Origin: Microbispora triticiradicis
GTDB lineage: Bacteria > Actinomycetota > Actinomycetes > Streptosporangiales > Streptosporangiaceae
Direction: 5' to 3'
NCBI GenBank assembly: GCA_003260025.2
Contig: QFZU02000024.1
Span: 23,353 to 87,352, forward strand
DNA length: 64,000 bases
Shown here one piece after another: positions 43,030-53,174 of this stretch (the first letter of the stretch is position 1; each line of letters begins with the position of its first letter). The notes beneath the pieces were generated by a model. It had not been told where the DNA came from. It saw only the letters and a program-made list of their open reading frames with translations, and made no database searches. A program made the translations under genes and the position numbers.

Positions 43030-45068
43030 GCCCCGACCTGCGCGTCCTTCGACGGCTGCTGGTAGGAACGGCGTGATGCGCCGGGCGCGGACGGCTCCCT
43101 GCGTCGCTTGAGCCGGTCGGAGGAGGCGAGCTGCCACGGCACGCTCGTCACCATCACGCCGGGCTTGAACAGCAGGCGGCCCTTGAGCCGCAGCGCGCTC
43201 TGGTTGTGCAGCAGGTGCTCCCACCAGCGGCCGACCACGTACTCCGGGATGTAGACGGTCACGACGTCGCGCGGCGACCTCCGGCGCAGCGACTTGACGT
43301 ACTCCAGCACCGGACCGGTGATCTCGCGGTACGGCGAGTCGAGGATCTTCAGCGGCACCCCGATGCCGCGCCGCTCCCACTCGTCCTTGAGCTTGCTCAC
43401 CTCGCCGGCGTCCACGCTGACGGTCACGGCCTCGATGCTCGACGGGCGGGTCGCCCTGGCGTACGCGAGGGCCCGGAGCGTGGGCTTGTGGATCTTGGAG
43501 ACGAGGACGACCGCGTGGTTGCGGGCGGGCAGCATCGACTCGTCGACCTCGGTCTCCTCCGGCGCGGCGAGCTCCGCGGCGACCCGGTCGTAGTGCCGCC
43601 TGATGCCCTTCATCATGAGGAAGAGCAGCGGCATCGCGAGACAGACGATGTACGCGCCGTGGGTGAACTTCGTCGCCAGCACGACGACGAGCACCAGCCC
43701 GGTCATGACCGCGCCGAAGCCGTTGATCACCCGGGCGCGCATCATGCGGAAGCGGGCCTTCGCGTCGCTCTCGGTCCTCAGGTGCCGGGTCCAGTGCCGG
43801 ACCATCCCGATCTGGCTGAGGGTGAACGAGACGAACACGCCGACGATGTAGAGGTTGAGCAGCTTGCTGACGTCCGCGTCGAACGCCCAGATGAGCAGGC
43901 AGGCCCCGGCCGCGAGGATGACGATGCCGTTGCTGAACGCCAGGCGGTCGCCGCGGGTGTGGAGCTGCCGCGGCAGATAGCGGTCCTGGGCGAGGATCGA
44001 CCCCAGCACGGGGAAGCCGTTGAACGCGGTGTTGGCCGCCAGGAACAGGATCAGCGCGGTCACCGCGGCGATGACGACGAACAGGGCCGAGCCGTCGCCG
44101 AAGACGGCCGAGGCGACCTGCGCGATGATCGGCTGCTGGTAGTAGCCGGGTCCTGCCGGGTGCCCGTCGATGATGAGGTCCCTGGCCACGGTGGCCGGGT
44201 CGGTCACCTTCACCCCGGACTCCAGGCCGAGGAAGATGATCCCGCCGAACATCGTGACCGCGATGAGGCCCATCATGAGCAGCGTCGTCGCGGCGTTCCT
44301 GCTCTTGGGCTTGCGGAAGGCCGGGACGCCGTTGCTGATCGCCTCGACGCCGGTCAGCGCGGCGCAGCCGGAGGAGAAGGCGCGCAGCACCAGGAACGCC
44401 AGCGCGAACCCGGCGAGGTCCGTCTGCTCGGCGAGGAGCCGGTAGCCCGCCGTCGGGGCCCGCAGCTCGTCACCGAGCAGGAACACGCGGAACAGGCCCC
44501 ACAGGATCATGCCGATGACCGCGGCCATGAAGGCGTAGGTGGGCACGGCGAACGCGACGCCCGACTCCCGGATGCCGCGCAGGTTCATGATCGTCAGGAG
44601 CACGACGATGGCTATCGCCACCAGTGGGCGGTGCTCGGCGACGAACGGGATCGTCGCGCCCACGTAGTCGGCGCCGTTGGCGACCGACACCGCCACGGTC
44701 AGCACGTAGTCGACGAGCAGGGCGCTCGCCACGGTAAGGCCGGCGGTGGGGCCGAGGTTCGTCGTGGCCACCTCGTAGTCGCCGCCGCCGCTGGGATAGG
44801 CGTGCACGTTCTGCCGGTAGGACGCGACCACGACGAGCATGACGAGGACGACCGCCGCCGCGACCCACGGGCTGATGGCGTAGAGACTGACCCCGGCGAG
44901 CGACAGGATGACCAGGATCTCCTGCGGTGCGTACGCGACCGAGGACAGCGCGTCACTTGCGAAGACCGGCAGTGCCACACGCTTGGGCAGCAGCTGGTGG
45001 TGGAGCTGGGTGCTGCGCAGGGCACGCCCCACGAGGAGCCGCTTGACAAGATCTGGCACCTTGGACAC
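43026..45068 (-). CDS. APC-family permease (amino acid/K+-type transporter)
   Basis: An integral membrane protein of about 680 residues with twelve hydrophobic spans beginning LPVFASDALSSVAYAPQEIL and a cytoplasmic C-terminal domain of about 180 residues (NHAVVLVSKIHKPTLRALAY onward). That tail resembles the USP-like tails of KUP-type and related APC carriers. The N-terminus VSKVPDLVKRLLVGRALRST supports GTG 45068; GTG 45092 and ATG 45097 are possible. It is divergent from two TrkA-type K+-regulator genes, as Rv2690c is from ceoB/ceoC, so potassium-linked or amino-acid transport is likely. Substrate unproven. Confidence 0.9.
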   Translation of the reverse strand: MSKVPDLVKRLLVGRALRSTQLHHQLLPKRVALPVFASDALSSVAYAPQEILVILSLAGVSLYAISPWVAAAVVLVMLVVVASYRQNVHAYPSGGGDYEVATTNLGPTAGLTVASALLVDYVLTVAVSVANGADYVGATIPFVAEHRPLVAIAIVVLLTIMNLRGIRESGVAFAVPTYAFMAAVIGMILWGLFRVFLLGDELRAPTAGYRLLAEQTDLAGFALAFLVLRAFSSGCAALTGVEAISNGVPAFRKPKSRNAATTLLMMGLIAVTMFGGIIFLGLESGVKVTDPATVARDLIIDGHPAGPGYYQQPIIAQVASAVFGDGSALFVVIAAVTALILFLAANTAFNGFPVLGSILAQDRYLPRQLHTRGDRLAFSNGIVILAAGACLLIWAFDADVSKLLNLYIVGVFVSFTLSQIGMVRHWTRHLRTESDAKARFRMMRARVINGFGAVMTGLVLVVVLATKFTHGAYIVCLAMPLLFLMMKGIRRHYDRVAAELAAPEETEVDESMLPARNHAVVLVSKIHKPTLRALAYARATRPSSIEAVTVSVDAGEVSKLKDEWERRGIGVPLKILDSPYREITGPVLEYVKSLRRRSPRDVVTVYIPEYVVGRWWEHLLHNQSALRLKGRLLFKPGVMVTSVPWQLASSDRLKRRREPSAPGASRRSYQQPSKDAQVGA

Positions 45069-45175
45069 GTCTGTTGAGCCTAGTCCCCCCACGCCATGCC
45101 CGGGTCATGCGGTGTACGGCATGGGCGACATACTGTCTCCAATAGGAGTCCGCCACACACCCACGGCGGGGGAGC

Positions 45176-45844
45176 ATGCATATCGTGATCATGGGATGCG
45201 GGCGGGTCGGTTCGACCCTGGCCCACATCCTGGAGGACAACGGCCACTCGGTCGCGGTCATCGACCGCGACCCGCAGGCCTTCCGGCGGCTGCGGGCCGG
45301 GTTCCGGGGCCGCAGGGTCACCGGCATCGGCTTCGACCGCGACGTCCTCGAAGAGGCGGGCATCGCCTCGGCCGCCGCCTTCGTCGCCGTGAGCAGCGGC
45401 GACAACTCCAACATCATCTCCGCGCGGGTCGCCCGCGAGATGTTCGGCGTGGACAACGTGGTCGCCCGCATCTACGACCCCCGCCGGGCCGAGGTCTACC
45501 AGCGGCTCGGCATCCCCACCGTCGCCACGGTCCGCTGGACCGCCGACCAGATCCTGCGCCGGGTGCTGCCCGAGGGCGCCGAGCCCCTGTGGCGCGACCC
45601 GACCGGTACGGTCGTCCTCGCCGAGGTGGCCTTCCACCAGGGCTGGATCGGCACCCGGGCCAGGGCGATCGAGGACGCCACCGGCGCGCGGGTGGCCTTC
45701 GTCAACCGGATGGGCGAGGCGCTCGTGCCCAGGGACGCGACCGTGGTCCAGGAAGGGGACATCCTCCACCTGGTCGCCGCCGAGAACGACATGGACCGGG
45801 TCAACAAGGCGCTGTCCGCCCCGCCGTCCGACGAGGAGCACTGA
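45176..45844 (+). CDS. TrkA-type potassium uptake regulatory protein (first of pair)
   Basis: A 222-residue protein with an RCK_N Rossmann domain starting MHIVIMGCGRVGSTLAHILE (GxGxxG at residues 7-12) and acidic Asp that binds NAD(H) (VIDRDPQAF), followed by a C-terminal RCK_C/TrkA_C module (GWIGTRARAIEDATGARVAF). Such proteins gate K+ channels or transporters in response to nucleotides. Its stop shares one base with the start of the next TrkA gene (TGATG). It is the counterpart of M. tuberculosis ceoB. A good GGGGGAG precedes the ATG. Confidence 0.93.
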   Translation: MHIVIMGCGRVGSTLAHILEDNGHSVAVIDRDPQAFRRLRAGFRGRRVTGIGFDRDVLEEAGIASAAAFVAVSSGDNSNIISARVAREMFGVDNVVARIYDPRRAEVYQRLGIPTVATVRWTADQILRRVLPEGAEPLWRDPTGTVVLAEVAFHQGWIGTRARAIEDATGARVAFVNRMGEALVPRDATVVQEGDILHLVAAENDMDRVNKALSAPPSDEEH

Positions 45845-46512
45845 TGCGCGTCACCATCGCCGGCGCCGGAGCCGTCGGCCGCTCCATCGCGGTCGAGCTT
45901 CTGGAGAACGGCCACGAGGTCCTGCTCATCGACATCGACCCCCGCGCCATCAAGATCGACAGCGTGCCGCGGGCCGAGTGGCTGCTGGCCGACGCCTGCG
46001 AGATCTCCTCGCTGGACGAGGCGGGGCTGAACGGCTGCCAGGTGGTCATCGCCGCCTCCGGCGACGACAAGGTGAACCTCGTGGTCTCGCTGCTCGCCAA
46101 AACCGAGTACGGCGTGCCCCGGGTGGTCGCCCGCGTCAACCACCCGAAGAACGAGTGGCTGTTCAACGAGTCGTGGGGCGTGGACGTCGCCGTCTCCACC
46201 CCGCGCCTGCTGTCGGCCCTGGTCGAGGAGGCGGTCAGCGTCGGCGACCTGGTGCGCCTGATGACCTTCCGGCAGGGCCAGGCCAACCTGGTGGAGCTCA
46301 CCCTCGCCGAGGACGCCCCGGTGGTGGGCCAGCGGACCGGCTCGGTTCCCTGGCCGGTGGACTCCGCCCTGGTCGCGATCCTGCGGGAGGGCCGGGTGCT
46401 GGTCCCCTCGGCCGACGACCCGCTGGAGGCCGGCGACGAACTGCTGTTCGTCGCCAGCCAGGAGGTCGAGCAGGAGCTCACCGAACTGCTGTCGGCCCAC
46501 GACCGCTCCTGA
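45844..46512 (+). CDS. TrkA-type potassium uptake regulatory protein (second of pair)
   Basis: A 222-residue TrkA protein. RCK_N domain MRVTIAGAGAVGRSIAVELL with LLIDIDPRAIK as nucleotide-binding acidic strand, then an RCK_C domain (GQANLVELTLAEDAPVVGQR, LVPSADDPLEAGDELLFVAS). It overlaps the first TrkA gene by a single base and probably forms a heteromeric gating ring with it; counterpart of M. tuberculosis ceoC. The membrane partner is presumably the divergent APC-type permease or a Trk/Ktr protein elsewhere. Confidence 0.93.
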   Translation: MRVTIAGAGAVGRSIAVELLENGHEVLLIDIDPRAIKIDSVPRAEWLLADACEISSLDEAGLNGCQVVIAASGDDKVNLVVSLLAKTEYGVPRVVARVNHPKNEWLFNESWGVDVAVSTPRLLSALVEEAVSVGDLVRLMTFRQGQANLVELTLAEDAPVVGQRTGSVPWPVDSALVAILREGRVLVPSADDPLEAGDELLFVASQEVEQELTELLSAHDRS

Positions 46513-46520
46513 GCCGTACG

Positions 46521-46561
46521 CCGGCCGCGCCGCCCGCGCGGGCATCGCCCCGGGCGGCCGG
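46521..46561. terminator. Hairpin between trkA pair and DUF3159 gene
   Basis: CCGGCCGC (46521-46528) and GCGGCCGG (46554-46561) are inverted in the 62-bp gap between convergent genes; the loop is itself GC-rich and can fold further. Probable bidirectional terminator. Confidence 0.6.
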
Positions 46562-46574
46562 TCCGCCGGGGGGG

Positions 46575-47243
46575 TCAGACGGAGGGCTGGGCGGGCGGCT
46601 CGATCGGCGTACGGCCCCGGGCGAGCACCCACACCATCGCCGCCAGTCCGGCCACCTGGAGCGGCCAGCCCAGAACGATCTTGCTGACGCCGAGCGCGGT
46701 CACGTGGTCGGCCAGGTAGAGCGGCAGCTGCACCACCACCCGCAGCAGGCAGGGCAGCATGAGCAGCCACGTCAGCCGGGCGCACAGCCGGACCAGGGCC
46801 GGCTCGTTGTGCCAGGCCGTCGGGTCGCCGGTCACCGAGCCGATCAGGAAGCCCACGATCGGCCAGCGCACCACGATCGACAGCAGCATGCCGGCCGCGT
46901 AGGCCCCGTTGTAGAGGATCCCGGGCAGGAAGACGTCCTTGGCGTCGCCGGTGCGGGCGGCGAAGAACGCGCCGATCCCGATGCCGACCAGGCTGTTGAG
47001 CACGAACTGCGGCGTGGTCCGCTGCGCGATCCGCACCACCAGGAGCGCCACCGCCGAGGCGATGCCCACGATCAGGGAGGTCTTGAGGTCCTGGGTGGCC
47101 ATCCACGTGCCGGTGAAGGCGATCGTGGGCACCGCCGCCTCGACGATCCCTCGCTTGCCGCCCAGCGCCTTGCTCATCTGGGCACGAACGGCCGCCTCAA
47201 CGGTGGCGTGCGCGGCGGGGGCCGTCATGTCCGCTGTGCTCAT
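46575..47243 (-). CDS. DUF3159 integral membrane protein
   Basis: A 222-residue membrane protein with about six spans. It opens with a cytoplasmic tail, then VEAAVPTIAFTGTWMATQDL, SLIVGIASAVALLVVRIAQR, and the DUF3159-typical PGILYNGAYAAGMLLSIVVR, VGFLIGSVTGDPTAWHNEPA and LTWLLMLPCLLRVVVQLPLY. Function unknown; Rv2693c holds the same position in M. tuberculosis. The ATG at 47243 is supported by AGGAGA five bases upstream. The gene lies 16 bp after the OB-fold gene and is probably co-transcribed with it. Confidence 0.88.
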   Translation of the reverse strand: MSTADMTAPAAHATVEAAVRAQMSKALGGKRGIVEAAVPTIAFTGTWMATQDLKTSLIVGIASAVALLVVRIAQRTTPQFVLNSLVGIGIGAFFAARTGDAKDVFLPGILYNGAYAAGMLLSIVVRWPIVGFLIGSVTGDPTAWHNEPALVRLCARLTWLLMLPCLLRVVVQLPLYLADHVTALGVSKIVLGWPLQVAGLAAMVWVLARGRTPIEPPAQPSV

Positions 47244-47259
47244 ACGGTCTCCTGAGAGA

Positions 47260-47652
47260 TCAAGGGCCACCAGCCGGACGCAGCTCGTAGCGGGGGTTGA
47301 ACATGACCTTCCGGCCGTCCTGGACGCTGATCAGTCCTTCGGCCCGGACCACCCGGCCGGGCTCGATCCCGGCGATCTTCCGGCGGCCGAGCCAGACGAG
47401 GTCGATCACGTCCGATCCGTCGTACAGCTCGGCCTCCAGGGCGGGCGCGCCGCCGCGCGGGCGCAGGGTCACGGTGCGCAGCGTGCCCGCCACGCACGAC
47501 CGCTGGCGCTCGCCGCACCTGGCGATGGGCGTGGCCCCCTCCTGCTCCAGGTCCTCCTGGAGCTCGGCGGCCTCCAGCTCGGCCTGGCTGGTGGTCAGCC
47601 GCCGCAGGAGACCCCGCAGTCCGCCCCGTCTGGCAGGCTCCGGCGTGTCCAT
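47260..47652 (-). CDS. OB-fold nucleic-acid-binding domain protein
   Basis: A 130-residue protein. A basic N-terminal segment and a charged helix (SQAELEAAELQEDLEQEG) are followed by an OB-fold (ERQRSCVAGTLRTVTLRPRG, LEAELYDGSDVIDLVWLGRR, IEPGRVVRAEGLISVQDGRK) like those in tRNA-anticodon-type binding proteins. The counterpart of Rv2694c. The molecular target is unknown. It forms a probable two-gene unit with DUF3159; upstream is a 237-bp gap (47653-47889) without a recognisable gene. Confidence 0.85.
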   Translation of the reverse strand: MDTPEPARRGGLRGLLRRLTTSQAELEAAELQEDLEQEGATPIARCGERQRSCVAGTLRTVTLRPRGGAPALEAELYDGSDVIDLVWLGRRKIAGIEPGRVVRAEGLISVQDGRKVMFNPRYELRPAGGP

Positions 47653-47889
47653 CGGTCGCTCACCCGGCTTCCTCGCTCGCTGTCCCCACGGGGGGACCCA
47701 TCGTCTGGCTCCACCCCGGGTGTCGTTCCCGGGCCATGCCTCCCCGCAGCATACGTGAGAACGCCAGCCGGTCAGAAGGACGGCAAGGGCAGGGCTTGCC
47801 CCCGATTCGTCAACGGCCCGCGGGCGCGGTCCCGGCGTGCCGGACCGCCCGGCCCGACGGCGACGTCCCGGCGGGCCGGGCGCCGCCGT

Positions 47890-48570
47890 TCAGCGGATCT
47901 CGCTGATCTCCGGGCCGCGCTCGAACGGCCGCAGTTCATCCCGGTGGGGGGCCTGCTCGTCGGCGGGCTGCCGGTCCACCGGAAGGCGCAGCGGGATCAC
48001 CTCTCTGGGCGGCATCGGCTCGTCGCCGCGGACCACCACGATGCCGCGGACCACGTCCTCCAGGACGTCGCCGGCCTCCCCGCCGGACGCCGCCGGGCCG
48101 CTGATGACGGCCTGCAGGAACCAGCGGGGGCCGTCCACGCCGAGGAAACGCACCGGCTGCGGCTCCGTCTGGCCCTGCGCGGGAGCCCGGCCCACGAGCT
48201 CGGGGCCGAAGGGGCCGTCCCGCTCCTCCAGGGCCCCGCCCGCGGCGGTCACGTCCCTGACGGCGTCGGCCCGCATCTCGTCCCAGATGCCGTTCCGCTT
48301 GGGCGCGGCGACCGCCTGCACCTGCAGCAGGCTCTCCCCCAGCAGGACGATCACCCCGGTGATCTGGTCGCCGTCCACCCTGAGCTGGATCTCGAACCGG
48401 GGGTCGACGGGCAGGCGCAGGCCTCCCAGGTCGACCCGTTCGGCCTCCGGATAGTCGTCCGCCGCGTCCCAGGGGCCCGTCGCCCGCGCCGTGGCGGGGC
48501 CGTCCTCCCGCACGACGGCCGGTGCGGTCTCCTCCTCCGCGCGTCGCCGGCGTCGAAACACTTCGCTCAC
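47890..48570 (-). CDS. DUF3710 domain protein
   Basis: A 226-residue soluble protein with the DUF3710 pattern: an N-terminal Arg/Glu-rich tail, then GPWDAADDYPEAERVDLGGL, LPVDPRFEIQLRVDGDQITG, SLLQVQAVAAPKRNGIWDEM, VRFLGVDGPRWFLQAVISGP and a C-terminal EVIPLRLP region. Function unknown; it is the Rv2696c counterpart in a conserved block with dut. It begins 63 bp after the dUTPase stop and is likely in the same transcript. Confidence 0.87.
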   Translation of the reverse strand: MSEVFRRRRRAEEETAPAVVREDGPATARATGPWDAADDYPEAERVDLGGLRLPVDPRFEIQLRVDGDQITGVIVLLGESLLQVQAVAAPKRNGIWDEMRADAVRDVTAAGGALEERDGPFGPELVGRAPAQGQTEPQPVRFLGVDGPRWFLQAVISGPAASGGEAGDVLEDVVRGIVVVRGDEPMPPREVIPLRLPVDRQPADEQAPHRDELRPFERGPEISEIR

Positions 48571-48633
48571 TCTCCTCGTGTCCTGCGTGTGCCGGGCATC
48601 TGCGTGTGCCGGGCATGTGCGTGCTTGGGGCTG

Positions 48634-49071
48634 TCAGCTCCCCGTCGAACCGAACCCGTTCGTGCCCCGTACGGAGCCGGGCAACCGGTCCACCTCGTAG
48701 AACGCCGCACGCTCCACCCGCTGGACGACGAGCTGGGCGATCCGGTCGCCCCGCCGGAACCGTACGGCGTCCTTGGCGTCGGTGTTGATCATCGTGACCT
48801 TGATCTCGCCCCGGTAGCCGGCGTCGACCGTGCCGGGCGCGTTCACCAGCGTCACGCCGTGCCGGGCGGCGAGGCCCGAACGCGGATGCACGAACGCCGC
48901 GTAGCCGTCCGGCAGCGCGATCGCGACGCCGGTCCGCACGACGGCCCGCTCACCGGGGAGCAACTCGACGTCCTCCGCCGCGTACAGGTCGGCCCCGGCG
49001 TCGCCGGGATGCGCGTACGCGGGAAGCGGCAGACCCGGATCGAGCCGGTGGATCAGGATCTCGACGCTCAT
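48634..49071 (-). CDS. dut: Deoxyuridine 5'-triphosphate nucleotidohydrolase
   Basis: A 145-residue trimeric dUTPase that removes dUTP and supplies dUMP. The five motifs are present: [10 protein letters not shown] (I), [11 protein letters not shown] (II/III region), [13 protein letters not shown] with the catalytic Asp, GDRIAQLVV (IV) and a C-terminal P-loop-like [11 protein letters not shown] (V), which varies from the usual RGxGGFGSTG. The ATG at 49071 begins the standard N-terminus and overlaps the stop of a small upstream open frame (ATGA). Confidence 0.95.
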   Translation of the reverse strand: MSVEILIHRLDPGLPLPAYAHPGDAGADLYAAEDVELLPGERAVVRTGVAIALPDGYAAFVHPRSGLAARHGVTLVNAPGTVDAGYRGEIKVTMINTDAKDAVRFRRGDRIAQLVVQRVERAAFYEVDRLPGSVRGTNGFGSTGS

Positions 49072-49181
49072 GCGGCGGCCTCGGCTCCCCCGAAGGGGAC
49101 GGTGCCGCGTCCCGGGACGGTGCCTCCCGGACCCGGGCCCGCCGGAGCCGGCGATGTGGCGTTCGGCACAGGGCTGCTCAT
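49068..49181 (-). CDS. Possible 37-residue leader ORF coupled to dut
   Basis: A short Pro/Gly-rich open frame ([20 protein letters not shown], then a [13 protein letters not shown] repeat) ends in an ATGA overlap with the dUTPase start, the coupling signal used throughout this window. It has no clear ribosome site and low sequence complexity, and it starts right beside the end of the upstream exporter gene. It may be a translational leader or a chance frame. Confidence 0.25.
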   Translation of the reverse strand: MSSPVPNATSPAPAGPGPGGTVPGRGTVPFGGAEAAA

Positions 49182-49192
49182 GAGGCAAGACC

Positions 49193-50494
49193 CTACCCGT
49201 TGCGCTGGGGCGACACCGCCTCTCCCGCGCCGGAGGACGGGGGCGCCGTCCCCGGGGGCCGGTCCACCTCCCCCTCCCCGCCCCCCGCGGCCGCGGAACC
49301 GGCTGTGAGCTCGGCCGCGGGTCCGGCGTGCCCGGGCTCCGGCGCGGGCTCGTGAGCGGTCCCGGCCGGCCCCGGAGGGCCGTCCGGGGGGCCCGCGTCT
49401 CCCCCGTCCCCCGAGGGCTCGATGGCGGGCCGGTCCGAGCGCAGTTCCGGGAGGGCGCGGTAGATGACCGCCGTCAGCGGCACGGCCACGACCGCCCCGG
49501 CGATGCCGCCGAGCACACCGCCGACGGCCAGGGCGAGGATGATCGCCAGCGGGTGGAAGGCCAGCGCCCGGCCGACGATCAGCGGCTGGAGCACGTGGTT
49601 CTCCAGCTGCTGCTCGACCACGAGGACGCCGACGAACACCAGGGCGTAGACCCACCCCTGCGAGCCGAACGTCACGAGCGTCGCGATCGCGCCCGCGAAG
49701 AGGATGCCGACGATCGGGATGAAGCTCGCGAAGAAGATGAGCACGGCGAGCGGGGCCCACAACGGCACCCGCATCCCGGCGAGCACGATGCCGATCACGA
49801 TGCCGTGGATGGCCGCGACCGCCACCGTTCCGTGGACGTAGTGGGAGATCGTCACCCAGGCGGCCCGGCCGGCCCGGTCGACCCGGGGCGCGGCCTGGCC
49901 GAAGCCGCGCAGGAACCAGGCCCAGATGCGGTCGCCATCCTTGAGCAGGAAGAACGTCACGAAGAGCAGCAGGACGATCGAGGCCAGGACCTCGACGAAC
50001 GCGGTGGCGCCGGTCAGCAGCGTGCTGGTGATCTGGCTGCGCTGCTCGTTGACCTGCCGGCTCAGCTGGTCGACGATGTCGGCGATCTGGGCCTCCTTCA
50101 GGTGAAGGGGGCCGTGCAGCAGCCAGCTCTGCAGGTTGCGCGCGGTGAGCTGGATCTGCGCGACCAGCCCGGGGAACTCCTCGTTCGCCCGGGTGCCGAT
50201 GAGGATGCCGATGCCCACGATCACGGCGAGGCCGAGAAGCATCGTGATCCACGTCGCGTAGATCGGCCGCAGCCCGGCCTCCCGCAGCCGCCTGGTGAGC
50301 GGGTACAGCAGCGCGGCGAGCAGCAGCGCGACGGCCACCGGCAGGACCACGAAGCTGATCCTGCCGATGATCATCGCCAGCACGTAGATCGCCGCGCCCA
50401 CCAGCAGCAGCCGCCAGCTCCACGCCGCCAGCGTGGCGAGTGTCGGCGGCACCCCCTCGGGGGATCGCCTCTTGGACGGGTTAGACGGGATCAC
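49193..50494 (-). CDS. AI-2E family transporter/exporter
   Basis: A 433-residue membrane protein with about eight spans in the TqsA/YdiK pattern: paired N-terminal spans, a long loop (residues about 115-165), then [60 protein letters not shown] and [20 protein letters not shown]. Members export autoinducer-2 or act in Na+/H+ exchange; the cargo cannot be told. The last 90 residues are a Gly/Pro/Ala/Glu-rich disordered tail. The GTG start has a CTGGAG just upstream. It interrupts the order seen around dut in mycobacteria. Confidence 0.87.
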   Translation of the reverse strand: MIPSNPSKRRSPEGVPPTLATLAAWSWRLLLVGAAIYVLAMIIGRISFVVLPVAVALLLAALLYPLTRRLREAGLRPIYATWITMLLGLAVIVGIGILIGTRANEEFPGLVAQIQLTARNLQSWLLHGPLHLKEAQIADIVDQLSRQVNEQRSQITSTLLTGATAFVEVLASIVLLLFVTFFLLKDGDRIWAWFLRGFGQAAPRVDRAGRAAWVTISHYVHGTVAVAAIHGIVIGIVLAGMRVPLWAPLAVLIFFASFIPIVGILFAGAIATLVTFGSQGWVYALVFVGVLVVEQQLENHVLQPLIVGRALAFHPLAIILALAVGGVLGGIAGAVVAVPLTAVIYRALPELRSDRPAIEPSGDGGDAGPPDGPPGPAGTAHEPAPEPGHAGPAAELTAGSAAAGGGEGEVDRPPGTAPPSSGAGEAVSPQRNG

Positions 50495-50561
50495 GGCTCC
50501 AGCCTGGCATGCCCGGGGGCGCGGCGCGCAGTCGTTTTACCTTCCGTCTGCCTGCGGCGCG

Positions 50562-53105
50562 TCAGGCGGCCAGCTCCGCCACGGCGTCGAGGGGGGCGTC
50601 GCCGGGCTCCAGGACGAACTCGTCGACGTTCCCCGCCGCGCACAGGTCGTCCTGGGCGAGCCTGACGAGGTCGGCCTGGTCTCCCGACACGGTCAGCCGG
50701 GACACCTCGGCCCGCATGGACCGCCGGGCCTCCGACTTGGCCCGCCGCACCCGGCGCAGCACCTCGGCCACCGCGTCCAGCACCGCGGGGTCGCCGCGCT
50801 CCGCCTCGGGCAGGTCCCGCGGCGACGGCCAGGCGGCGCGGTGCACCGACCCCTCCCGCCACCACGACCAGACCTCCTCGGTCACGAACGGCAGGAACGG
50901 CGCGAACAGCCGCAGCAGCACGCCGAGCGCCGCGCGCAGGGCGGCGACCGCCGACGCGTCCCCGGCGTACGCGCGGGCCTTGACCAGCTCCACGTAGTCG
51001 TCGCAGAACGACCAGAAGAACCGCTCGGTCCGCTCCAGCGCCCGCGTGTAGTCGTACGCCTCGAACGCCTCGGTGGCCTCGTCGACGACCGTCCGCAGCG
51101 CGGCCAGCATGGACAGGTCGACCGGCTCGACGACCTCCCCGCCGCCCTCGGACCGGAAGCCCAGCACGAACTTCGACGCGTTCAGGATCTTGATCGCCAG
51201 CCGCCGGCCGATCTTGATCTGGCCCGTGTCGAAGGCGGTGTCGGTGCCGGGCCGGCCGCTCGCCGCCCAGTAGCGGACCGCGTCGGAGCCGTGCTCCTCC
51301 AGCAGGCCCATGGGCGTGACCACGTTGCCCTTGGACTTCGACATCTTCTTGCGGTCGGGGTCGAGGATCCACCCGGAGATCGCCGCGTGCCGCCAGGGCA
51401 GCCCGCCGTGCTCCAGGTGCGACCGCACGACCGTCGAGAACAGCCAGGTACGGATGATCTCGTGGGCCTGGGGCCGCAGGTCCATCGGGAACACGCGGCG
51501 GAACAGGTCGTCGTCGCGCTCCCACCCGGCGGCGATCTGCGGGGTCAGCGAGGAGGTCGCCCACGTGTCCATGACGTCGGGGTCGCCGGCGAAGCCGAGC
51601 GGCTTGCCGCGCTGGTCCTCGCTGTAGCCGGGCGGCACGTCGCTGGAGGGGTCGACGGGCAGCGCCCGCTCCGGCGGGGTGATCGGGGCCTCGTAGACGG
51701 GCTCGCCCTCGGCGTCGAGGGGGTACCAGACCGGGATCGGCACGCCGAAGAACCGCTGGCGCGAGATCAGCCAGTCGCCGGCCAGGCCCTCCACCCAGTT
51801 GTCGTACCTGACCCGCATGTGCGGCGGGTGCCACTCCAGTTCCCCGCCCCGGTCGAGCAGCGCGCGGCGCAGGGCGAGGTCCCTGCCGCCGTTGCGGATG
51901 TACCACTGCCGGGTGGTCACGATCTCCAGCGGGCGGTCGCCCTTCTCGTAGAACTTCACCGGCCGCTGGATCTTGCGCGGATCGCCGTCCAGGTGGCCGG
52001 ACTCGCGCAGCATCTCCACGATGCGCTCGCGCGCGCTGTGCACGGTCTTGCCGGCCAGCTCGGCGTACGGCCCGGCGGGCACGCCGTGCGGCGGCTCGGG
52101 GAGCAGGCGGCCGTCCCAGCCGATAACCGGCCGGGTCGGCAGGTCGAGCTCGCGCCACCAGGTCACGTCGGTCACGTCGCCGAAGGTGCAGATCATCGCG
52201 ATGCCCGAGCCCTTGTCCGGCTCGGCCAGGTGGTGGGCCACGACCGGCACCTCGACCCCGAAGACCGGGGTGCGCACGGTGGTGCCGAAGAGCGGCCGGT
52301 AGCGCTCGTCGTCGGGGTGGGCGACCAGGGCCACGCAGGCCGGGATCAGCTCGGGCCGGGTCGTCTCGATCCACACGCGCTCGCCGAACCCCTGCTCACG
52401 CTGCGCGGGCGACAGGTCGAAGCCGATGCGGTGGAAGGCGCCGGGCCACTCCCGGTCCTCCAGCTCGGCCTGGGCCACGGCGGTGCGGAACGTCACGTCC
52501 CACAGGGTGGGCGCCTCGGCGACGTACGCCTCGCCGCGGGCGAGGTTGCGCAGGAACGCCCGCTGCGAGGCGGCCCGGGCGCCGGCGTCGATGGTCGCGT
52601 AGGTCAGCGACCAGTCCACCGACAGGCCGAGGCGGCGCCACAGCTCCTCGAACGCCTTCTCGTCCTCGGCGGTCAGCCGCTCGCACAGCTCGATGAAGTT
52701 GCGGCGCGAGATCGGCGCCTGCCGCTTGGCGTCCGGCTTCTCCGGCGGCGTGAAGTCCGGGTCGTACGGCACGGAGGGGTCGCAGCGGACGCCGAAGTGG
52801 TTCTGCACCCGGCGCTCGGTGGGCAGGCCGTTGTCGTCCCACCCCATCGGGTAGAAGACCTCGCGTCCCCGCATCCGCTGGTAACGGGCGATCGTGTCCG
52901 TGTGCGTGTAGGAGAAGACGTGCCCCACGTGGAGGGATCCGGACACGGTCGGCGGCGGGGTGTCGATGGAGTAGATCTCGTCCCTGCCGCGGGACCGGTC
53001 GAACCTGTAGGTCCCGTCGGCCTCCCAGCGGGCTACCCATACCGCCTCCAGGCCGTCGAGAGCAGGTTTCTCGGGCATGGCTGCGGGGAGTCGCTGTTCG
53101 GTCAT
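50562..53105 (-). CDS. valS: Valyl-tRNA synthetase
   Basis: Class I aminoacyl-tRNA synthetase charging tRNA-Val, 847 residues. The signature [20 protein letters not shown] (HIGH-type, 50-69) and the second signature [11 protein letters not shown] bracket the catalytic core. The editing (CP1) domain region includes [20 protein letters not shown], and the anticodon-binding domain follows ([29 protein letters not shown]). The C-terminal coiled coil is short compared with the E. coli enzyme, as in the shorter actinobacterial type. The ATG at 53105 fits the N-terminus; a second ATG ten codons later is possible. Single gene, divergent from the DUF4235 gene. Confidence 0.96.
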   Translation of the reverse strand: MTEQRLPAAMPEKPALDGLEAVWVARWEADGTYRFDRSRGRDEIYSIDTPPPTVSGSLHVGHVFSYTHTDTIARYQRMRGREVFYPMGWDDNGLPTERRVQNHFGVRCDPSVPYDPDFTPPEKPDAKRQAPISRRNFIELCERLTAEDEKAFEELWRRLGLSVDWSLTYATIDAGARAASQRAFLRNLARGEAYVAEAPTLWDVTFRTAVAQAELEDREWPGAFHRIGFDLSPAQREQGFGERVWIETTRPELIPACVALVAHPDDERYRPLFGTTVRTPVFGVEVPVVAHHLAEPDKGSGIAMICTFGDVTDVTWWRELDLPTRPVIGWDGRLLPEPPHGVPAGPYAELAGKTVHSARERIVEMLRESGHLDGDPRKIQRPVKFYEKGDRPLEIVTTRQWYIRNGGRDLALRRALLDRGGELEWHPPHMRVRYDNWVEGLAGDWLISRQRFFGVPIPVWYPLDAEGEPVYEAPITPPERALPVDPSSDVPPGYSEDQRGKPLGFAGDPDVMDTWATSSLTPQIAAGWERDDDLFRRVFPMDLRPQAHEIIRTWLFSTVVRSHLEHGGLPWRHAAISGWILDPDRKKMSKSKGNVVTPMGLLEEHGSDAVRYWAASGRPGTDTAFDTGQIKIGRRLAIKILNASKFVLGFRSEGGGEVVEPVDLSMLAALRTVVDEATEAFEAYDYTRALERTERFFWSFCDDYVELVKARAYAGDASAVAALRAALGVLLRLFAPFLPFVTEEVWSWWREGSVHRAAWPSPRDLPEAERGDPAVLDAVAEVLRRVRRAKSEARRSMRAEVSRLTVSGDQADLVRLAQDDLCAAGNVDEFVLEPGDAPLDAVAELAA

Positions 53106-53174
53106 GCCACCACATGGTATGGCGTGGCGCACCTCCCCGAGGGGAGACACTAAGGTCGTTATGGAGGAGGAATC

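Noticed and set aside
50433..53153. A 906-codon open frame antisense to valyl-tRNA synthetase
   Set aside because: Same codon-bias shadow effect; no domain or coherent protein features.
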